From an uncultured Porphyromonadaceae bacterium (GTDB taxonomy: Bacteria; Bacteroidota; Bacteroidia; Bacteroidales; Muribaculaceae), in assembly GCA_947175645.1 (NCBI GenBank), contig CAMWNP010000009.1, positions 1-64,000 on the forward strand: a DNA stretch of 64,000 nucleotides. The letters run 5' to 3'. The position numbers and the translations under genes are program-made. Each line of letters begins with the position of its first letter. Position 1 is the first letter of the stretch. This document shows, one piece after another, positions 1 through 8,156 of this stretch. The notes under the pieces are model-generated. The model saw only the letters and a list, made by a program, of their open reading frames with translations. It was not told the origin of the DNA and made no database searches.

Positions 1-2
1 AG

Positions 3-989
3 GCAACCGAGCCTATCCTTGCCATTATTGACAGTGGCAACTATCAGGAAGATGAACAGGTTAATGTTGAAGGATTTGACTACTTCATGGATGCCGCAAT
101 CAGTTATGTAGCAAATGCCGACGGAGTAAATGGCTCAGATGATGATGGTCCCATAGATAAAATAATGGAATGGTATAGCGATACGTTAGTCCTTACCAAT
201 CCTGCGAAACCTTGGAAAGTGGAAGTTTGCTGGGGTCAATATTGGCCTGAAAACATATATTGCCCCAATAAAATTGCCGGTTGTTCTCCGGTTGCAATTG
301 CACAGGTCCTCTCATACTTTAAGCCGGAAATGTCATTTGACCTGACCTTTGATGGCAGACCTTATGACCACTTAACCATTAACTGGGATGAAATTCTCAA
401 ACATAATATTTCGACTCAGTCCACCAATAAATCACTTTCTCACTTATTTTCATGTGATGCCTCCAGTGCAACGCATGAAGAACTCGCTGCTTTGGTAAGA
501 CAGATAGGAGTGTGGGCAAACTCAGAATATAAATCAAATACAACTTCTACACCAATCTCTCAGAAATTCTATGTAGTAGAGCGTTTCTTAACTGACTATA
601 GTAAAATATATGTTCGAAGCGGAGAAATTTATGATAAGTTGCAGGATGGTGGCATTGCCCTGGTAAGTGGGTGGGGAAAAGAAGTATCACATGCCTGGGT
701 TATTGATGGAACCGCATCCATAATTTACCGCATAACCCATTATACATATTATATTCCCAAGACAGGAGAATATGCCACAAAAGAATTTAAACAGGAAACA
801 GCAAAATATCTTCACTGTAACTGGGGCTGGTGTGGTTCGTCAAACGGATATTTCCTTGAAGGAGTTTTTGACACGAAAACCGGACGGGATTTCCCGATTC
901 TTCAGCCTGCTGATCCGGGTGATTTAGGCACACTCTCCGTTTCTTCAAGAAATGAATATGACTGTGTTGATGGCTATATATATAAATAA
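3..989 (+). CDS. C10 family (streptopain-like) cysteine protease, 5' truncated by window edge
   Basis: Secreted papain-fold protease of the SpeB/interpain family. The frame is already open from base 3 and encodes a propeptide-like segment (EPILAIIDSG...) before the first in-window ATG at 87, so the true start lies outside the window. The mature domain shows the nucleophile in AGCSPVAIAQVLSYF (Cys codon 282-284), the catalytic His in VSHAWVIDG (His codon 690-692), and the downstream CNWGWCG..NGYF motif of the family. No Por-type or Ig-like C-terminal sorting domain is visible; the protein ends shortly after the catalytic domain. A serpin lipoprotein starts 31 bp downstream on the same strand, which suggests a protease-inhibitor pair. 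The stretch is more AT-rich than its neighbours. Confidence 0.85.
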   Translation, partial: ATEPILAIIDSGNYQEDEQVNVEGFDYFMDAAISYVANADGVNGSDDDGPIDKIMEWYSDTLVLTNPAKPWKVEVCWGQYWPENIYCPNKIAGCSPVAIAQVLSYFKPEMSFDLTFDGRPYDHLTINWDEILKHNISTQSTNKSLSHLFSCDASSATHEELAALVRQIGVWANSEYKSNTTSTPISQKFYVVERFLTDYSKIYVRSGEIYDKLQDGGIALVSGWGKEVSHAWVIDGTASIIYRITHYTYYIPKTGEYATKEFKQETAKYLHCNWGWCGSSNGYFLEGVFDTKTGRDFPILQPADPGDLGTLSVSSRNEYDCVDGYIYK

Positions 990-1020
990 ATTTTTTAGAA
1001 TAATTTAAACGTGAACTGAT

Positions 1021-2310
1021 ATGAAAAAGAATCTTATATTTCTGCCCCTTATAGTGGCCATGATGACGGCATGCTCGTCAAATGACCCTGTGATTGATGA
1101 ACAGCCTGAGAATCCTGTAACTCCGGAGATACCTGTCACACCTGATGATGATGATGACCCGGCATGGGAACTCACTCAACGTCTGGATCTGACCGAGAAT
1201 GAAAAGGCTGCGGTTTCAGAACTCAATCTGTTCAGTTATGAACTGATGAGGGAGTTCAGTAAAACGGGTGAAGGGGTATATTGCTGCTCCCCCGCAAGTA
1301 TCTCAATATATATGGGGATGCTTGCCAACGCCACCGGTGGCGAGTCTCGCCAACAGATTCTGTCAGCCATGCATCTGAGCGATATGGAAACTGTCAACAC
1401 TCTCAACGCCAAACTGATGCATTATCTTCCCTGTGAGGAAAACGGCGCCGCACTCAGCATCAACAACCGCTTCTGGGTGGCTGACCGCTTTAACGTCGCT
1501 CCTGAGTTCACCACCACCTTGCAGGATGTTTTCAATGGAAAGGTGAAATCAGTTGACTTCTCCAATCCCATGACCGTCCCTACCATCAACAAATGGATTT
1601 CTGACAAGACAAACGGCCTGATCCCCTCTCTTCTTGACGGAGATTGGAAGGATTTCGTAAATCTTGATATGGCAAGTGCCAACACCGTTTACTTCAAAGG
1701 CAACTGGTCTAATGTGTTTAAAAAATCTAACACAGTCAAGGAAACTTTCTACGGCAGCCGAGGGAACAAAGAAGTGGAGATGATGCATCAGGAAACGGTA
1801 ACCGGTTATGCATCAAACGACAAATTCACTATGGTGACCAAGAGTTTTGAAGGCTATTCAGTCGACGCCGAGTTTTATCTCCCTGCTGACGGAATCAATG
1901 TTAAAGATTTCACCTTACTGCTCACCCCTGAGATGCAGCAATCACTCAACAATTCAGTTAAGGCTTATGAGGTTACTCTGTCTCTCCCGAAATTCGAAAT
2001 AAATTGCAATGACGAGGATGGCAAACTGAATAGAATTATTACAGATATGGGTGTGAACCTGTCGTCAATGGATTTCTCATCAATGGGACTTCTGCCCGGA
2101 AGAATGGAACTTATTCATAAAACAGCACTCAAAATGTATGAGGAGGGAGCGGAACTCGCAGCCGTGACCGGGGGATATGATCTATCGCTACCTTTTGAAC
2201 AAAAATATCCGGAGGTAAACGTCAACTTCAACCGTCCCTTCTGTTATATCATCCGCCACAGCCAGACCGGAATCATACTCATGGCCGGCGTGGTATCGGA
2301 CATTGAATGA
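1021..2310 (+). CDS. Serpin-family protease inhibitor, lipoprotein
   Basis: Serpin of 429 residues, close to the usual serpin core plus a lipoprotein leader. Residues 1-18 form a signal peptide with a lipobox ending MTAC, so Cys18 is probably lipidated and the protein sits on the outer membrane or cell surface. Serpin hallmarks are NTVYFKGNW in the breach/shutter region, a hinge EEGAELAAVTGG at about 374-385, and the C-terminal FNRPFCYIIRHSQTGIILMAG. The small residues of the hinge suggest an inhibitory rather than non-inhibitory serpin; the reactive loop lies within about residues 378-395. It follows the C10 protease by 31 bp and is probably co-transcribed. Miropin of Tannerella is a known Bacteroidales serpin; the target of this one is unknown. 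Confidence 0.9.
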   Translation: MKKNLIFLPLIVAMMTACSSNDPVIDEQPENPVTPEIPVTPDDDDDPAWELTQRLDLTENEKAAVSELNLFSYELMREFSKTGEGVYCCSPASISIYMGMLANATGGESRQQILSAMHLSDMETVNTLNAKLMHYLPCEENGAALSINNRFWVADRFNVAPEFTTTLQDVFNGKVKSVDFSNPMTVPTINKWISDKTNGLIPSLLDGDWKDFVNLDMASANTVYFKGNWSNVFKKSNTVKETFYGSRGNKEVEMMHQETVTGYASNDKFTMVTKSFEGYSVDAEFYLPADGINVKDFTLLLTPEMQQSLNNSVKAYEVTLSLPKFEINCNDEDGKLNRIITDMGVNLSSMDFSSMGLLPGRMELIHKTALKMYEEGAELAAVTGGYDLSLPFEQKYPEVNVNFNRPFCYIIRHSQTGIILMAGVVSDIE

Positions 2311-2400
2311 TGAAATCAGTCAGGCAGGTTGTAAAAACAGCAGAAACAGACTCTGCCTGTTCACTTGATAATTAAAAATATTAATAAATGAATTGTCCGG

Positions 2401-2500
2401 GAGGGTGTGTCGAAATGAAAAATTTTGACACACCCTCTTAAGGTTTGTCAGAATTGGTCAGTTGCAAATCGCTGAGGATGAGGCTGATGGGAGCATACCT
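2401..2500 (+). repeat. Hairpin repeat element, copy A
   Basis: An 11-bp stem GAGGGTGTGTC / GACACACCCTC (2401-2411 with 2427-2437) is followed by a flank at about 2441-2500 that is also found, diverged and reverse-complemented, at 3456-3516. The hairpin lies 90 bp after the serpin stop and could act as its terminator. The continuing sequence to about 2548 contains GTGACCGAAGCC, a core also seen inside the MITE-like element at 40.2-40.6 kb. Confidence 0.7.
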
Positions 2501-2582
2501 AAGTATGTGACCGAAGCCGTTTTCCGAAAGCCACTACACAGTTGACTCATTATGACACCTGTCTTGAATTTTCAGCACAGAC

Positions 2583-2617
2583 AAAAGAAAAAGAGGGGCT
2601 CTCACGAGTGCCTCTCT
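2583..2617 (-). terminator. Intrinsic terminator of sodB
   Basis: On the minus strand a GAGAGGC / GCCCCTC stem (one G-T pair, 2593-2599 with 2610-2616) is followed by a TTTTTCTTTT tract. It sits about 95 bp past the superoxide dismutase stop codon, the expected place for its terminator. Confidence 0.65.
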
Positions 2618-2711
2618 CTCCATTCATCACATTATGCTTACAATTAAGTGCTATTTCATGTCTGCAAAAATTTCTTTATATAGTATGATTTTGCTGTAAT
2701 TCTTTTAATCA

Positions 2712-3287
2712 TCAATAACGGCTGCCTACGATATCCCAGTCCACGATATCCCAGAGTTTGTTGAGTGCATCTGCACGGCGGTTCTGGTAGTCAAGGTAGT
2801 AGGCATGTTCCCAAACGTCGAACACCAGGATAGGGGTCAGACCGTCAGTAAGTGGATTTCCGGCATTTGTCTTTGGTACGATGAAAAGTTCACCCTTCTC
2901 GTCACGGGCAAGCCAAACCCACCCTGAACCGAAAATGCCGACTCCGGCGTCAACGAAATCCTTTTTGAATCGTTCAAACGAACCGAATTTCTCCTTGATA
3001 GCCTCCGCAAGTTCTCCGTCGGGTTCACCACCTCCATAGGGTGAGAATGAGAAGAAGTAGAAGATATGGTTCCACGCCTGCGAGGCGTTGTTGAAAAGAG
3101 CGCCTTCGGAACTGCAGATGATTTCTTCAAGTTCCTTGTTTTCATATTCAGTGCCCTGGATCAATCTGTTGAGATTGTCGATATAGGCCTTTTCGTGTTT
3201 ACCATAATGGTAATCGATGGTCATTTCACTGATAGCGGGTGCCAGAGCATCATTGGCGTACGGAAGTTTAGGTTGTGTATATGTCAT
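2712..3287 (-). CDS. sodB: Superoxide dismutase (Fe/Mn family, Fe-type signature)
   Basis: Cytoplasmic enzyme that dismutates superoxide to hydrogen peroxide and oxygen. Its 191 residues are typical of the family. Metal ligands are recognisable as His27 (YHYGKH), His74 (QAWNH), Asp157 and His161 (DVWEHAYYLDY). Gln70, four residues before His74, is the position that marks Fe-type enzymes; the Bacteroides enzyme is known to accept Fe or Mn, so cambialism is possible. The gene stands alone between two inverted hairpin repeat elements and has its own terminator. The start is the only good ATG, giving the usual N-terminus TQPKLPYANDALAP. Confidence 0.95.
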   Translation of the reverse strand: MTYTQPKLPYANDALAPAISEMTIDYHYGKHEKAYIDNLNRLIQGTEYENKELEEIICSSEGALFNNASQAWNHIFYFFSFSPYGGGEPDGELAEAIKEKFGSFERFKKDFVDAGVGIFGSGWVWLARDEKGELFIVPKTNAGNPLTDGLTPILVFDVWEHAYYLDYQNRRADALNKLWDIVDWDIVGSRY

Positions 3288-3455
3288 AGTTGTTAAATTT
3301 TTCGTTTTTCTACAAGTAAAACACTCTCCGCAGAAATTAGTTCAGCCTTCCTTATCTTTTAACTGTTTTTTGACGGAAGCCCCAAATTTTAACACATTTT
3401 CCAGCATTTCCACCCCATTTCCGCCCATATTTCAAACTCCGCCCCCCCAGTTGAC

Positions 3456-3554
3456 GGCATACTCCCTTCAGCCTCATCCTCAGCGCCTTGCATCTGACCT
3501 ATTCTGACAAAACTTTAGAGGGTGTGTCAAAACTTTTCGTTTGACACACCCTCT
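3456..3554 (-). repeat. Hairpin repeat element, copy B (inverted relative to copy A)
   Basis: A perfect 15-bp stem AGAGGGTGTGTCAAA / TTTGACACACCCTCT (3517-3531 with 3540-3554) is joined to a flank (3456-3516) whose reverse complement closely matches 2441-2500: the shared blocks include GTCAGAATNGGTCAG and GCTGAGGATGAGGCTGA. Copies A and B therefore form an inverted pair around sodB. The hairpin is just downstream of the minus-strand DUF3127 gene and could terminate it. The rest of the 3288-3584 gap holds no gene I can support. Confidence 0.7.
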
Positions 3555-3583
3555 TGCTATTAATGGGTTTCAGATCTGTATTA

Positions 3584-3964
3584 TCAGAATGGCAGATCGT
3601 CCGTTTCGTCAGAACCGAAATCAGGAGCAGCCGGTGGAGCGGGCTTGTTGAATCCTTGATTTGCCGGTTGCTGAGTCGCGCCCGGTGCGGAAGTACCGTC
3701 GATTTTCTCAGCCTTCCAGGCGCTGATGCTCGTGAACCAACGACCGTTATATTCACGGCTGTCGATATCGAAACTCAAACGAATCACATCTCCAACCTCC
3801 AGAGGGTACTGGTCAGCACGTTCTCCGAAGAAGTCGAAATGTACCTTTTTGGGATAAGAGTCCTGGGTTTCAAGCACATACTCACGTTTTTTCCAGGCAC
3901 GGCCTGCTTTTGAAGTGCCGGATGTCTCGCCTAAATTATAAATGATTTTTCCTTCTATTTCCAT
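3584..3964 (-). CDS. DUF3127 protein with SSB-like C-terminal tip
   Basis: Small (126 aa) Bacteroidetes protein of the DUF3127 family, with an OB-fold-like N-terminal part (residues 1 to about 90: MEIEGKIIYNLGE..., VGDVIRLSFDIDSREYNGRWFTSISAW) and a disordered Pro/Ala/Gln-rich linker. It ends in DFGSDETDDLPF, which resembles the acidic DDDIPF tip by which single-stranded DNA-binding proteins recruit repair and replication partners. A role in single-stranded DNA metabolism is an inference from this layout. It is preceded by a good promoter (3988-4018) and followed by hairpin repeat B. Confidence 0.8.
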   Translation of the reverse strand: MEIEGKIIYNLGETSGTSKAGRAWKKREYVLETQDSYPKKVHFDFFGERADQYPLEVGDVIRLSFDIDSREYNGRWFTSISAWKAEKIDGTSAPGATQQPANQGFNKPAPPAAPDFGSDETDDLPF

Positions 3965-3987
3965 TATTTTTCAGTATATTATTTCCA

Positions 3988-4018
3988 CAAAGTTAAGCAA
4001 CCATTTTGATAATCACAA
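3988..4018 (-). promoter_or_regulatory. Promoter of the DUF3127 gene
   Basis: The minus strand reads TTG (4016-4018), 20 nt, then TAACTTTG (3988-3995), matching the Bacteroidetes primary-sigma consensus TTG-N19-21-TAnnTTTG. The start codon is 24 nt downstream. Confidence 0.65.
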
Positions 4019-4053
4019 ACTTTGGGATAAAAACTTATCAACATTTCATTCAA

Positions 4054-4716
4054 TCAGAAGTTATAACCGATGCCGACGGAGAATTCCGAGCGTTTGAGAC
4101 TTCCGTCATAGCCAATGTCGATTGTCCGCACCGAGGTGAAGTCAACCAGCCCTATATTATACTCAGCCTGCAGATGCCAGTGACGGTTGAAGTCAACTGC
4201 CGCACCTATGCCCCAGGTCACATCCATGCCGTTTGAATTCACTGTTTTGGCCACATGCTCAAGATCGCCCGCACGCTCACGGTCAAACTTGGAGCGCATG
4301 CTGAAATTGTAATATAACTGCGGACCGGTCATCACACTGATCCTCACATTCCGGGTCTGATAAAATTTGACACCGATCTGAAGAGGAAGTTTCAGTCCGA
4401 GCATACTTAGCGAACCGTTGATGCGGGCCAGAGTTGCATCCTCTCCGGTTTCACCGTCATATTCAAACGTATCGTAGAAAAACATCAGCCCGGTGTTGAA
4501 ATAGGCTATCCTGCCTATAGGTGCGTAGTATGAGGCACCGGCTGAGAAACCAGACCCTCCATGGACAATGTGGTTATAGGATGTGGTGTTATTATAATCG
4601 TATGTAACGCGGACGCCGAAATGAGGATTATCAACATCTCCGGAGTTCCGGGCGGAGAGTGTCAGGGCTGCCGTAAAGGCGAGCATTGCAAAGAGTTTAC
4701 GAAGCGGTTTTAACAT
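4054..4716 (-). CDS. Outer-membrane beta-barrel protein (porin/PorT-like)
   Basis: A 220-residue protein with an N-terminal signal peptide (KLFAMLAFTAALTLSARN) followed by alternating amphipathic strands and a C-terminal aromatic residue (VGIGYNF), as in small Bacteroidetes outer-membrane barrels of the PorT/OmpA-like type. GVRVTYDYNN, AGASYYAPIGR and YYNFSMRSKF are strand-like segments. It starts 8 bp after the dehydrogenase gene ends, so the two are probably one operon. The specific function cannot be read from the sequence. Confidence 0.75.
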   Translation of the reverse strand: MLKPLRKLFAMLAFTAALTLSARNSGDVDNPHFGVRVTYDYNNTTSYNHIVHGGSGFSAGASYYAPIGRIAYFNTGLMFFYDTFEYDGETGEDATLARINGSLSMLGLKLPLQIGVKFYQTRNVRISVMTGPQLYYNFSMRSKFDRERAGDLEHVAKTVNSNGMDVTWGIGAAVDFNRHWHLQAEYNIGLVDFTSVRTIDIGYDGSLKRSEFSVGIGYNF

Positions 4717-4724
4717 GATACGGA

Positions 4725-5687
4725 TTATTTTATTACATTATTTACTGTTTGACCGTTAATGAATGACCTGAGATTATCCGCGGCGATTTCCAGCAGACGG
4801 GTGCGTGCCTCAGCGGTGGCCCACCCTATATGAGGTGTCATGAAACAGTTGAGGGCCGTCAGCAGTGGATTGTCTTCCCGTGGAGGTTCCGTGGAAAGCA
4901 CATCCAGTCCTGCGGCATGAATTTTTCCATTATTGAGGGCATCGGCAAGGTCATGTTCATTGACAAGCGGACCGCGTGCCGTATTTATCAGAATGGCGGT
5001 AGTTTTCATCAGGGCAAGTCTTCCGGCATTTACAAGATTACGGGTAGCGGGTGTCAGGGGAACATGAAGTGAGACAACGTCGCTTGACCGGAACAGGTCA
5101 TCCATGCTCACTTTGCGGACATAGTCAGGAAGTTCCTCAGCGGGCTTGGAGGAGGAGGTGATGACATCCATTCCGAAAGCACGGGCGATTCGGGCCACTG
5201 CGCCGCCTATGTTGCCGAACCCTACGATTCCCATGACTTTCCCGGCGAGTTCAATATGCGGGAATCTCATGAAACAGAAGTCGGCACACCGGCTCCACTC
5301 TCCGGCCCGAATCTCATCCGTGTACATGTCCACTCGCTGAACAATGTTAAGGAGAAGGGCAAACACCATCTGTGCGACAGAATCAGTGCTGTAAGCGGGA
5401 ATGTTTGTGACGACCATTCCGAGTTCCTTTGCCACATCGAGGTCAATGATATTATAACCGGTGGCGAGCACACCCACATATTTCAGTGACGGAAGCCTAC
5501 GGAGAGTATCGCCGGACAGAGGCACCTTGTTGGTAATGACTATGGGAGCATCGCCCACACGGCTGACGATTTCGTCAACGGGCGTACGGTCATAGATAAC
5601 CAGGTCGCCCAACTTTTCAAAATCTTTCCATGACATGTCGCCGGGATTGACACTGTAGCCATCAAGAATTACAATTTTTTCTCTCAT
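4725..5687 (-). CDS. D-2-hydroxyacid dehydrogenase (NAD-dependent)
   Basis: Cytoplasmic NAD(P)H-dependent oxidoreductase acting on D-2-hydroxyacids or 2-ketoacids; the exact substrate (glycerate, lactate or other) is not evident. The dinucleotide-binding motif is GKVMGIVGFGNIGGAVA. The catalytic Arg, Glu and His lie in INTARGPLVNE, DVLSTEPP and TPHIGWAT. I place the start at ATG 5687 (MREKIVILDG); an upstream in-frame TTG at 5705 falls inside the promoter -7 box. The gene leads the operon with the outer-membrane barrel and is divergent from the DUF695 gene. Confidence 0.9.
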   Translation of the reverse strand: MREKIVILDGYSVNPGDMSWKDFEKLGDLVIYDRTPVDEIVSRVGDAPIVITNKVPLSGDTLRRLPSLKYVGVLATGYNIIDLDVAKELGMVVTNIPAYSTDSVAQMVFALLLNIVQRVDMYTDEIRAGEWSRCADFCFMRFPHIELAGKVMGIVGFGNIGGAVARIARAFGMDVITSSSKPAEELPDYVRKVSMDDLFRSSDVVSLHVPLTPATRNLVNAGRLALMKTTAILINTARGPLVNEHDLADALNNGKIHAAGLDVLSTEPPREDNPLLTALNCFMTPHIGWATAEARTRLLEIAADNLRSFINGQTVNNVIK

Positions 5688-5699
5688 TTCTGACAATTT

Positions 5700-5729
5700 T
5701 TGCAAAGTTAAAAAAAATATCTAAATTTG
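5700..5729 (+). promoter_or_regulatory. Promoter of the DUF695 gene, leaderless
   Basis: TTG (5700-5702), 19 nt, then TAAATTTG (5722-5729). Only five bases separate the -7 box from the ATG at 5735, so the transcript should begin at or next to the start codon. Confidence 0.7.
5703..5710 (-). promoter_or_regulatory. -7 box of the hydroxyacid dehydrogenase promoter
   Basis: The minus strand reads TAACTTTG, 15 nt before the ATG at 5687. It overlaps the -33 region of the divergent DUF695 promoter, so the two promoters share DNA. I see no clear -33 TTG for this one. Confidence 0.5.
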
Positions 5730-5734
5730 CAGAC

Positions 5735-6175
5735 ATGATTGAAAAAGAAGATTGGTGGACATCACCCGCAGAAAGTGAGGATGGTAACCTCATAATGGTT
5801 ACCGGTCGCCGCGATATTGACAAATTCCGGAACAATCCGCGCTTCAATATACGCATAGAAGTAACATGGAGTTACGGGCCGACACCCGGAGGTATGCCTG
5901 ACAAGGAAACCTCAGAGTTGATGGAACAGGTGCAGGAGGCCCTTCAGGACTGCTTCAGGAAAGATCCCGTTGCTGTTCTGACCGGCATATACACAGGCGA
6001 CAATAAGCGTAACTGGGTGTTCTACTCGCTGAGTACGCACATTTTCGGACGCAAACTCAATGAGGCTCTTGGAGAGTTCCCTACCCTGCCGCTTACGATC
6101 TACTGTGAAAACGACCCGGATTGGGCTGAATATGCAGAGATGAAGGATCTTTCGGAGATTCTGCCGGAAGAATAG
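5735..6175 (+). CDS. DUF695 domain protein
   Basis: A 146-residue cytoplasmic protein that fits DUF695 along its length: an N-terminal WWTSPAESEDGNLIMVTGRRD, then EVTWSYGPTPGGMPD and a C-terminal VFYSLSTHIFGRKLNEAL..PLTIYCENDPDW segment. The function of the domain is unknown. The gene stands alone, divergent from the dehydrogenase and convergent with dnaJ, with a shared hairpin terminator downstream. The likely transcript has no 5' leader. Confidence 0.85.
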   Translation: MIEKEDWWTSPAESEDGNLIMVTGRRDIDKFRNNPRFNIRIEVTWSYGPTPGGMPDKETSELMEQVQEALQDCFRKDPVAVLTGIYTGDNKRNWVFYSLSTHIFGRKLNEALGEFPTLPLTIYCENDPDWAEYAEMKDLSEILPEE

Positions 6176-6194
6176 AAAATAATCCATTAACAAA

Positions 6195-6228
6195 TAATGC
6201 AGCCCCCGGATTTCCAAGGGCTGCATTA
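6195..6228. terminator. Bidirectional hairpin terminator
   Basis: A perfect 11-bp stem TAATGCAGCCC / GGGCTGCATTA (6195-6205 with 6218-6228) lies between the convergent DUF695 gene and dnaJ. T-richness after the stem is modest on both strands. Confidence 0.7.
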
Positions 6229-6249
6229 ATTATCTTCTTATATTCCGAA

Positions 6250-7425
6250 TTATTCGAAAATGTGACGCAACTTGCTGAAAAGTCGTTTTTTAGTTGATTC
6301 GTCCGGTGTGATATCAGGTTGTCCCTTAAGTGACTCAAACGCCTGTTTTTCAACATCATTAAGATTTTCAGGAATGAATACCATGATGTTTACAAGTTCA
6401 TCACCCGTTGCACCTCCCTGAGTGGAAGGGAGACCTTTGCCACGCAGACGCAGAACCTTTCCGGGTTGTGTTCCCGGTGTTATCTTCAGTCGGGCTCTGC
6501 CTGTGATGGTGGGCACTTCAACTGATCCGCCAAGAGCGGCAGTGGGGAGGTCCAGCATAAGGTTGTAGATGACATCGTTACCGTCACGGATGAGTTCCGG
6601 ATCCTTGATTTCATCAATTACCACAAGGAGGTTTCCGGGGACACCGTCGGCACCCGGGCGGCGCGGATAGTTACCTTTGCCGCGAACGGTGAGGACGTCA
6701 CCGTCAGCCACTCCGGCGGGAATCTTTATTGTCACTACGCTGTCCTTGCGTTCAACACCTTCGCCGTGGCAATAAGAGCAGGGAGTTGAAATGATTTTCC
6801 CCTCACCCTGGCAGGTGGGACAAACCTCTTCGGAAACCATCTGACCGAACATGGTGTTCGCAACCTGCTCGATGGTTCCTGATCCGTGACATGTAGGACA
6901 GGTGGTGAATGCCGTTCCGTCCTTCGCCCCGGTTCCGTTACAATGTGTACATTTCTCGTAAACGGGAATTTTCAGTGTTTTTGTGACACCGCTTGCAATA
7001 TCTGCAAGCGAAAGTTTCACCTTGATTCGCAGGTCGCTCCCTTTCTTTGCCTGACGGCGACGGGAGCGTCCGCCTGTGGCACTGCTCCACTGACCTCCGA
7101 AACGGCCACCGAAAATGTCGCCGAACTGGCTGAAAATGTCGTCCATTGACATTCCGCCGGTAGAATAGTAGCCACCACCTGTGCCTCCGCCGAATCCTTG
7201 AGGACCCATGTTGTGACCGAACTGGTCGTACTTAGCCCGCTTTTCATCATCCGAAAGAACATCGTAGGCTTCAGCAGCCTCCTTGAATTTCTCTTCGGCA
7301 GCCTTATCGCCCGGATTTTTGTCAGGATGATACTTGATGGCCATTTTACGGTAGGCCTTCCTTATTTCATCCTTGGTAGCCTTTTTATCGACCCCAAGCA
7401 CTTCGTAATAATCACGCTTGCTCAT
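6250..7425 (-). CDS. dnaJ: Chaperone protein DnaJ
   Basis: Hsp40 co-chaperone that delivers unfolded proteins to DnaK and stimulates its ATPase. At 391 aa it has the full type I layout: a J domain (residues 5-70, with the HPD motif in [10 protein letters not shown]), a Gly/Phe-rich stretch (about 75-125), and a four-repeat zinc-finger region with [24 protein letters not shown] and CSYCHGEG. The C-terminal substrate domains follow. It lies 13 bp downstream of grpE and is surely co-transcribed with it. dnaK is not in the window. Confidence 0.98.
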   Translation of the reverse strand: MSKRDYYEVLGVDKKATKDEIRKAYRKMAIKYHPDKNPGDKAAEEKFKEAAEAYDVLSDDEKRAKYDQFGHNMGPQGFGGGTGGGYYSTGGMSMDDIFSQFGDIFGGRFGGQWSSATGGRSRRRQAKKGSDLRIKVKLSLADIASGVTKTLKIPVYEKCTHCNGTGAKDGTAFTTCPTCHGSGTIEQVANTMFGQMVSEEVCPTCQGEGKIISTPCSYCHGEGVERKDSVVTIKIPAGVADGDVLTVRGKGNYPRRPGADGVPGNLLVVIDEIKDPELIRDGNDVIYNLMLDLPTAALGGSVEVPTITGRARLKITPGTQPGKVLRLRGKGLPSTQGGATGDELVNIMVFIPENLNDVEKQAFESLKGQPDITPDESTKKRLFSKLRHIFE

Positions 7426-7438
7426 ACCTTAAACTTTT

Positions 7439-8020
7439 TTATTGACCCACGGCAACTTTTGCGTGGCGTAAAACCTTGTCGTTCAGAGTGTAGCCTTTTG
7501 CCACGGTGTCGATGATCTTCCCTTTCTTGGACTCATCATCAACGGGTACAAGCGCTATCGCCTCATGATATTCAGTGTCGAACTGCGCGTCAGCGGTGGG
7601 AATCTCCTTGACACCGTTCTGTTCAAGATATTTTACGAATTTGTTGTATATCAACTGCATGCCTTCCTTCACAGCATCGGCATCCGAACTGTCCTTGATG
7701 GCCTCAAGACCACGTTCGAAATCATCCACAATGGGAAGAAGTCCTTTCAGGGCTGACTCAGCCGCATTCTTCAGAAGATCGGCACGCTCGCGCACGTTGC
7801 GCTTCCGGAAGTTATCGAACTCAGCCATAAGGAAGAGGTATTCCTTCTTCTGGTTCTCCAGTTGGGTCTGCGATTCTACCAGAGCATTTTTCAGAGTTTC
7901 AAGTTCGCCGCTCTCTTCTTCATCCTCAACGGCAACATCATCTACTTCAGGAGCATCCACAGGCTGTTCATGAATCTGCGGTTCCTGTTCTTCCTTGTTA
8001 TATTTTTTATCTTTGCCCAT
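7439..8020 (-). CDS. grpE: Nucleotide exchange factor GrpE
   Basis: Nucleotide exchange factor for DnaK. Of its 193 residues, the first ~40 are acidic and disordered, followed by a long coiled coil (ETLKNALVESQTQLENQKKEYLFLMAEFDNFRKRN) and the C-terminal beta domain with GVKEIPTADAQFDTEYHEAI and VAKGYTLNDKVLRHAKVAVG, all standard for GrpE. It is the first gene of the grpE-dnaJ operon; a probable -7 box lies 65 bp upstream. Confidence 0.97.
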   Translation of the reverse strand: MGKDKKYNKEEQEPQIHEQPVDAPEVDDVAVEDEEESGELETLKNALVESQTQLENQKKEYLFLMAEFDNFRKRNVRERADLLKNAAESALKGLLPIVDDFERGLEAIKDSSDADAVKEGMQLIYNKFVKYLEQNGVKEIPTADAQFDTEYHEAIALVPVDDESKKGKIIDTVAKGYTLNDKVLRHAKVAVGQ

Positions 8021-8085
8021 ATTATTGTTATTTTTTTTGTTTCTAAATGATGATCCGGCATATAAATACCTACACTGAAGTTTAG

Positions 8086-8093
8086 CAAAAATA
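8086..8093 (-). promoter_or_regulatory. Candidate -7 box upstream of grpE
   Basis: The minus strand reads TATTTTTG, 65 nt before the grpE ATG. No clear TTG stands at the expected -33 distance, so this is a tentative call. Confidence 0.35.
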
Positions 8094-8156
8094 TTGCCAA
8101 ACTGATCGATTTCAGAAGTAAATCTGTTTTAATAACAAAAAAAATGGTTCTTCCGT

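Noticed and set aside
3066-3507. Plus-strand frames opposite sodB and in the gap after it
   Set aside because: They are antisense to a certain gene or run through the hairpin repeat region; composition is unnatural and no promoter is seen.
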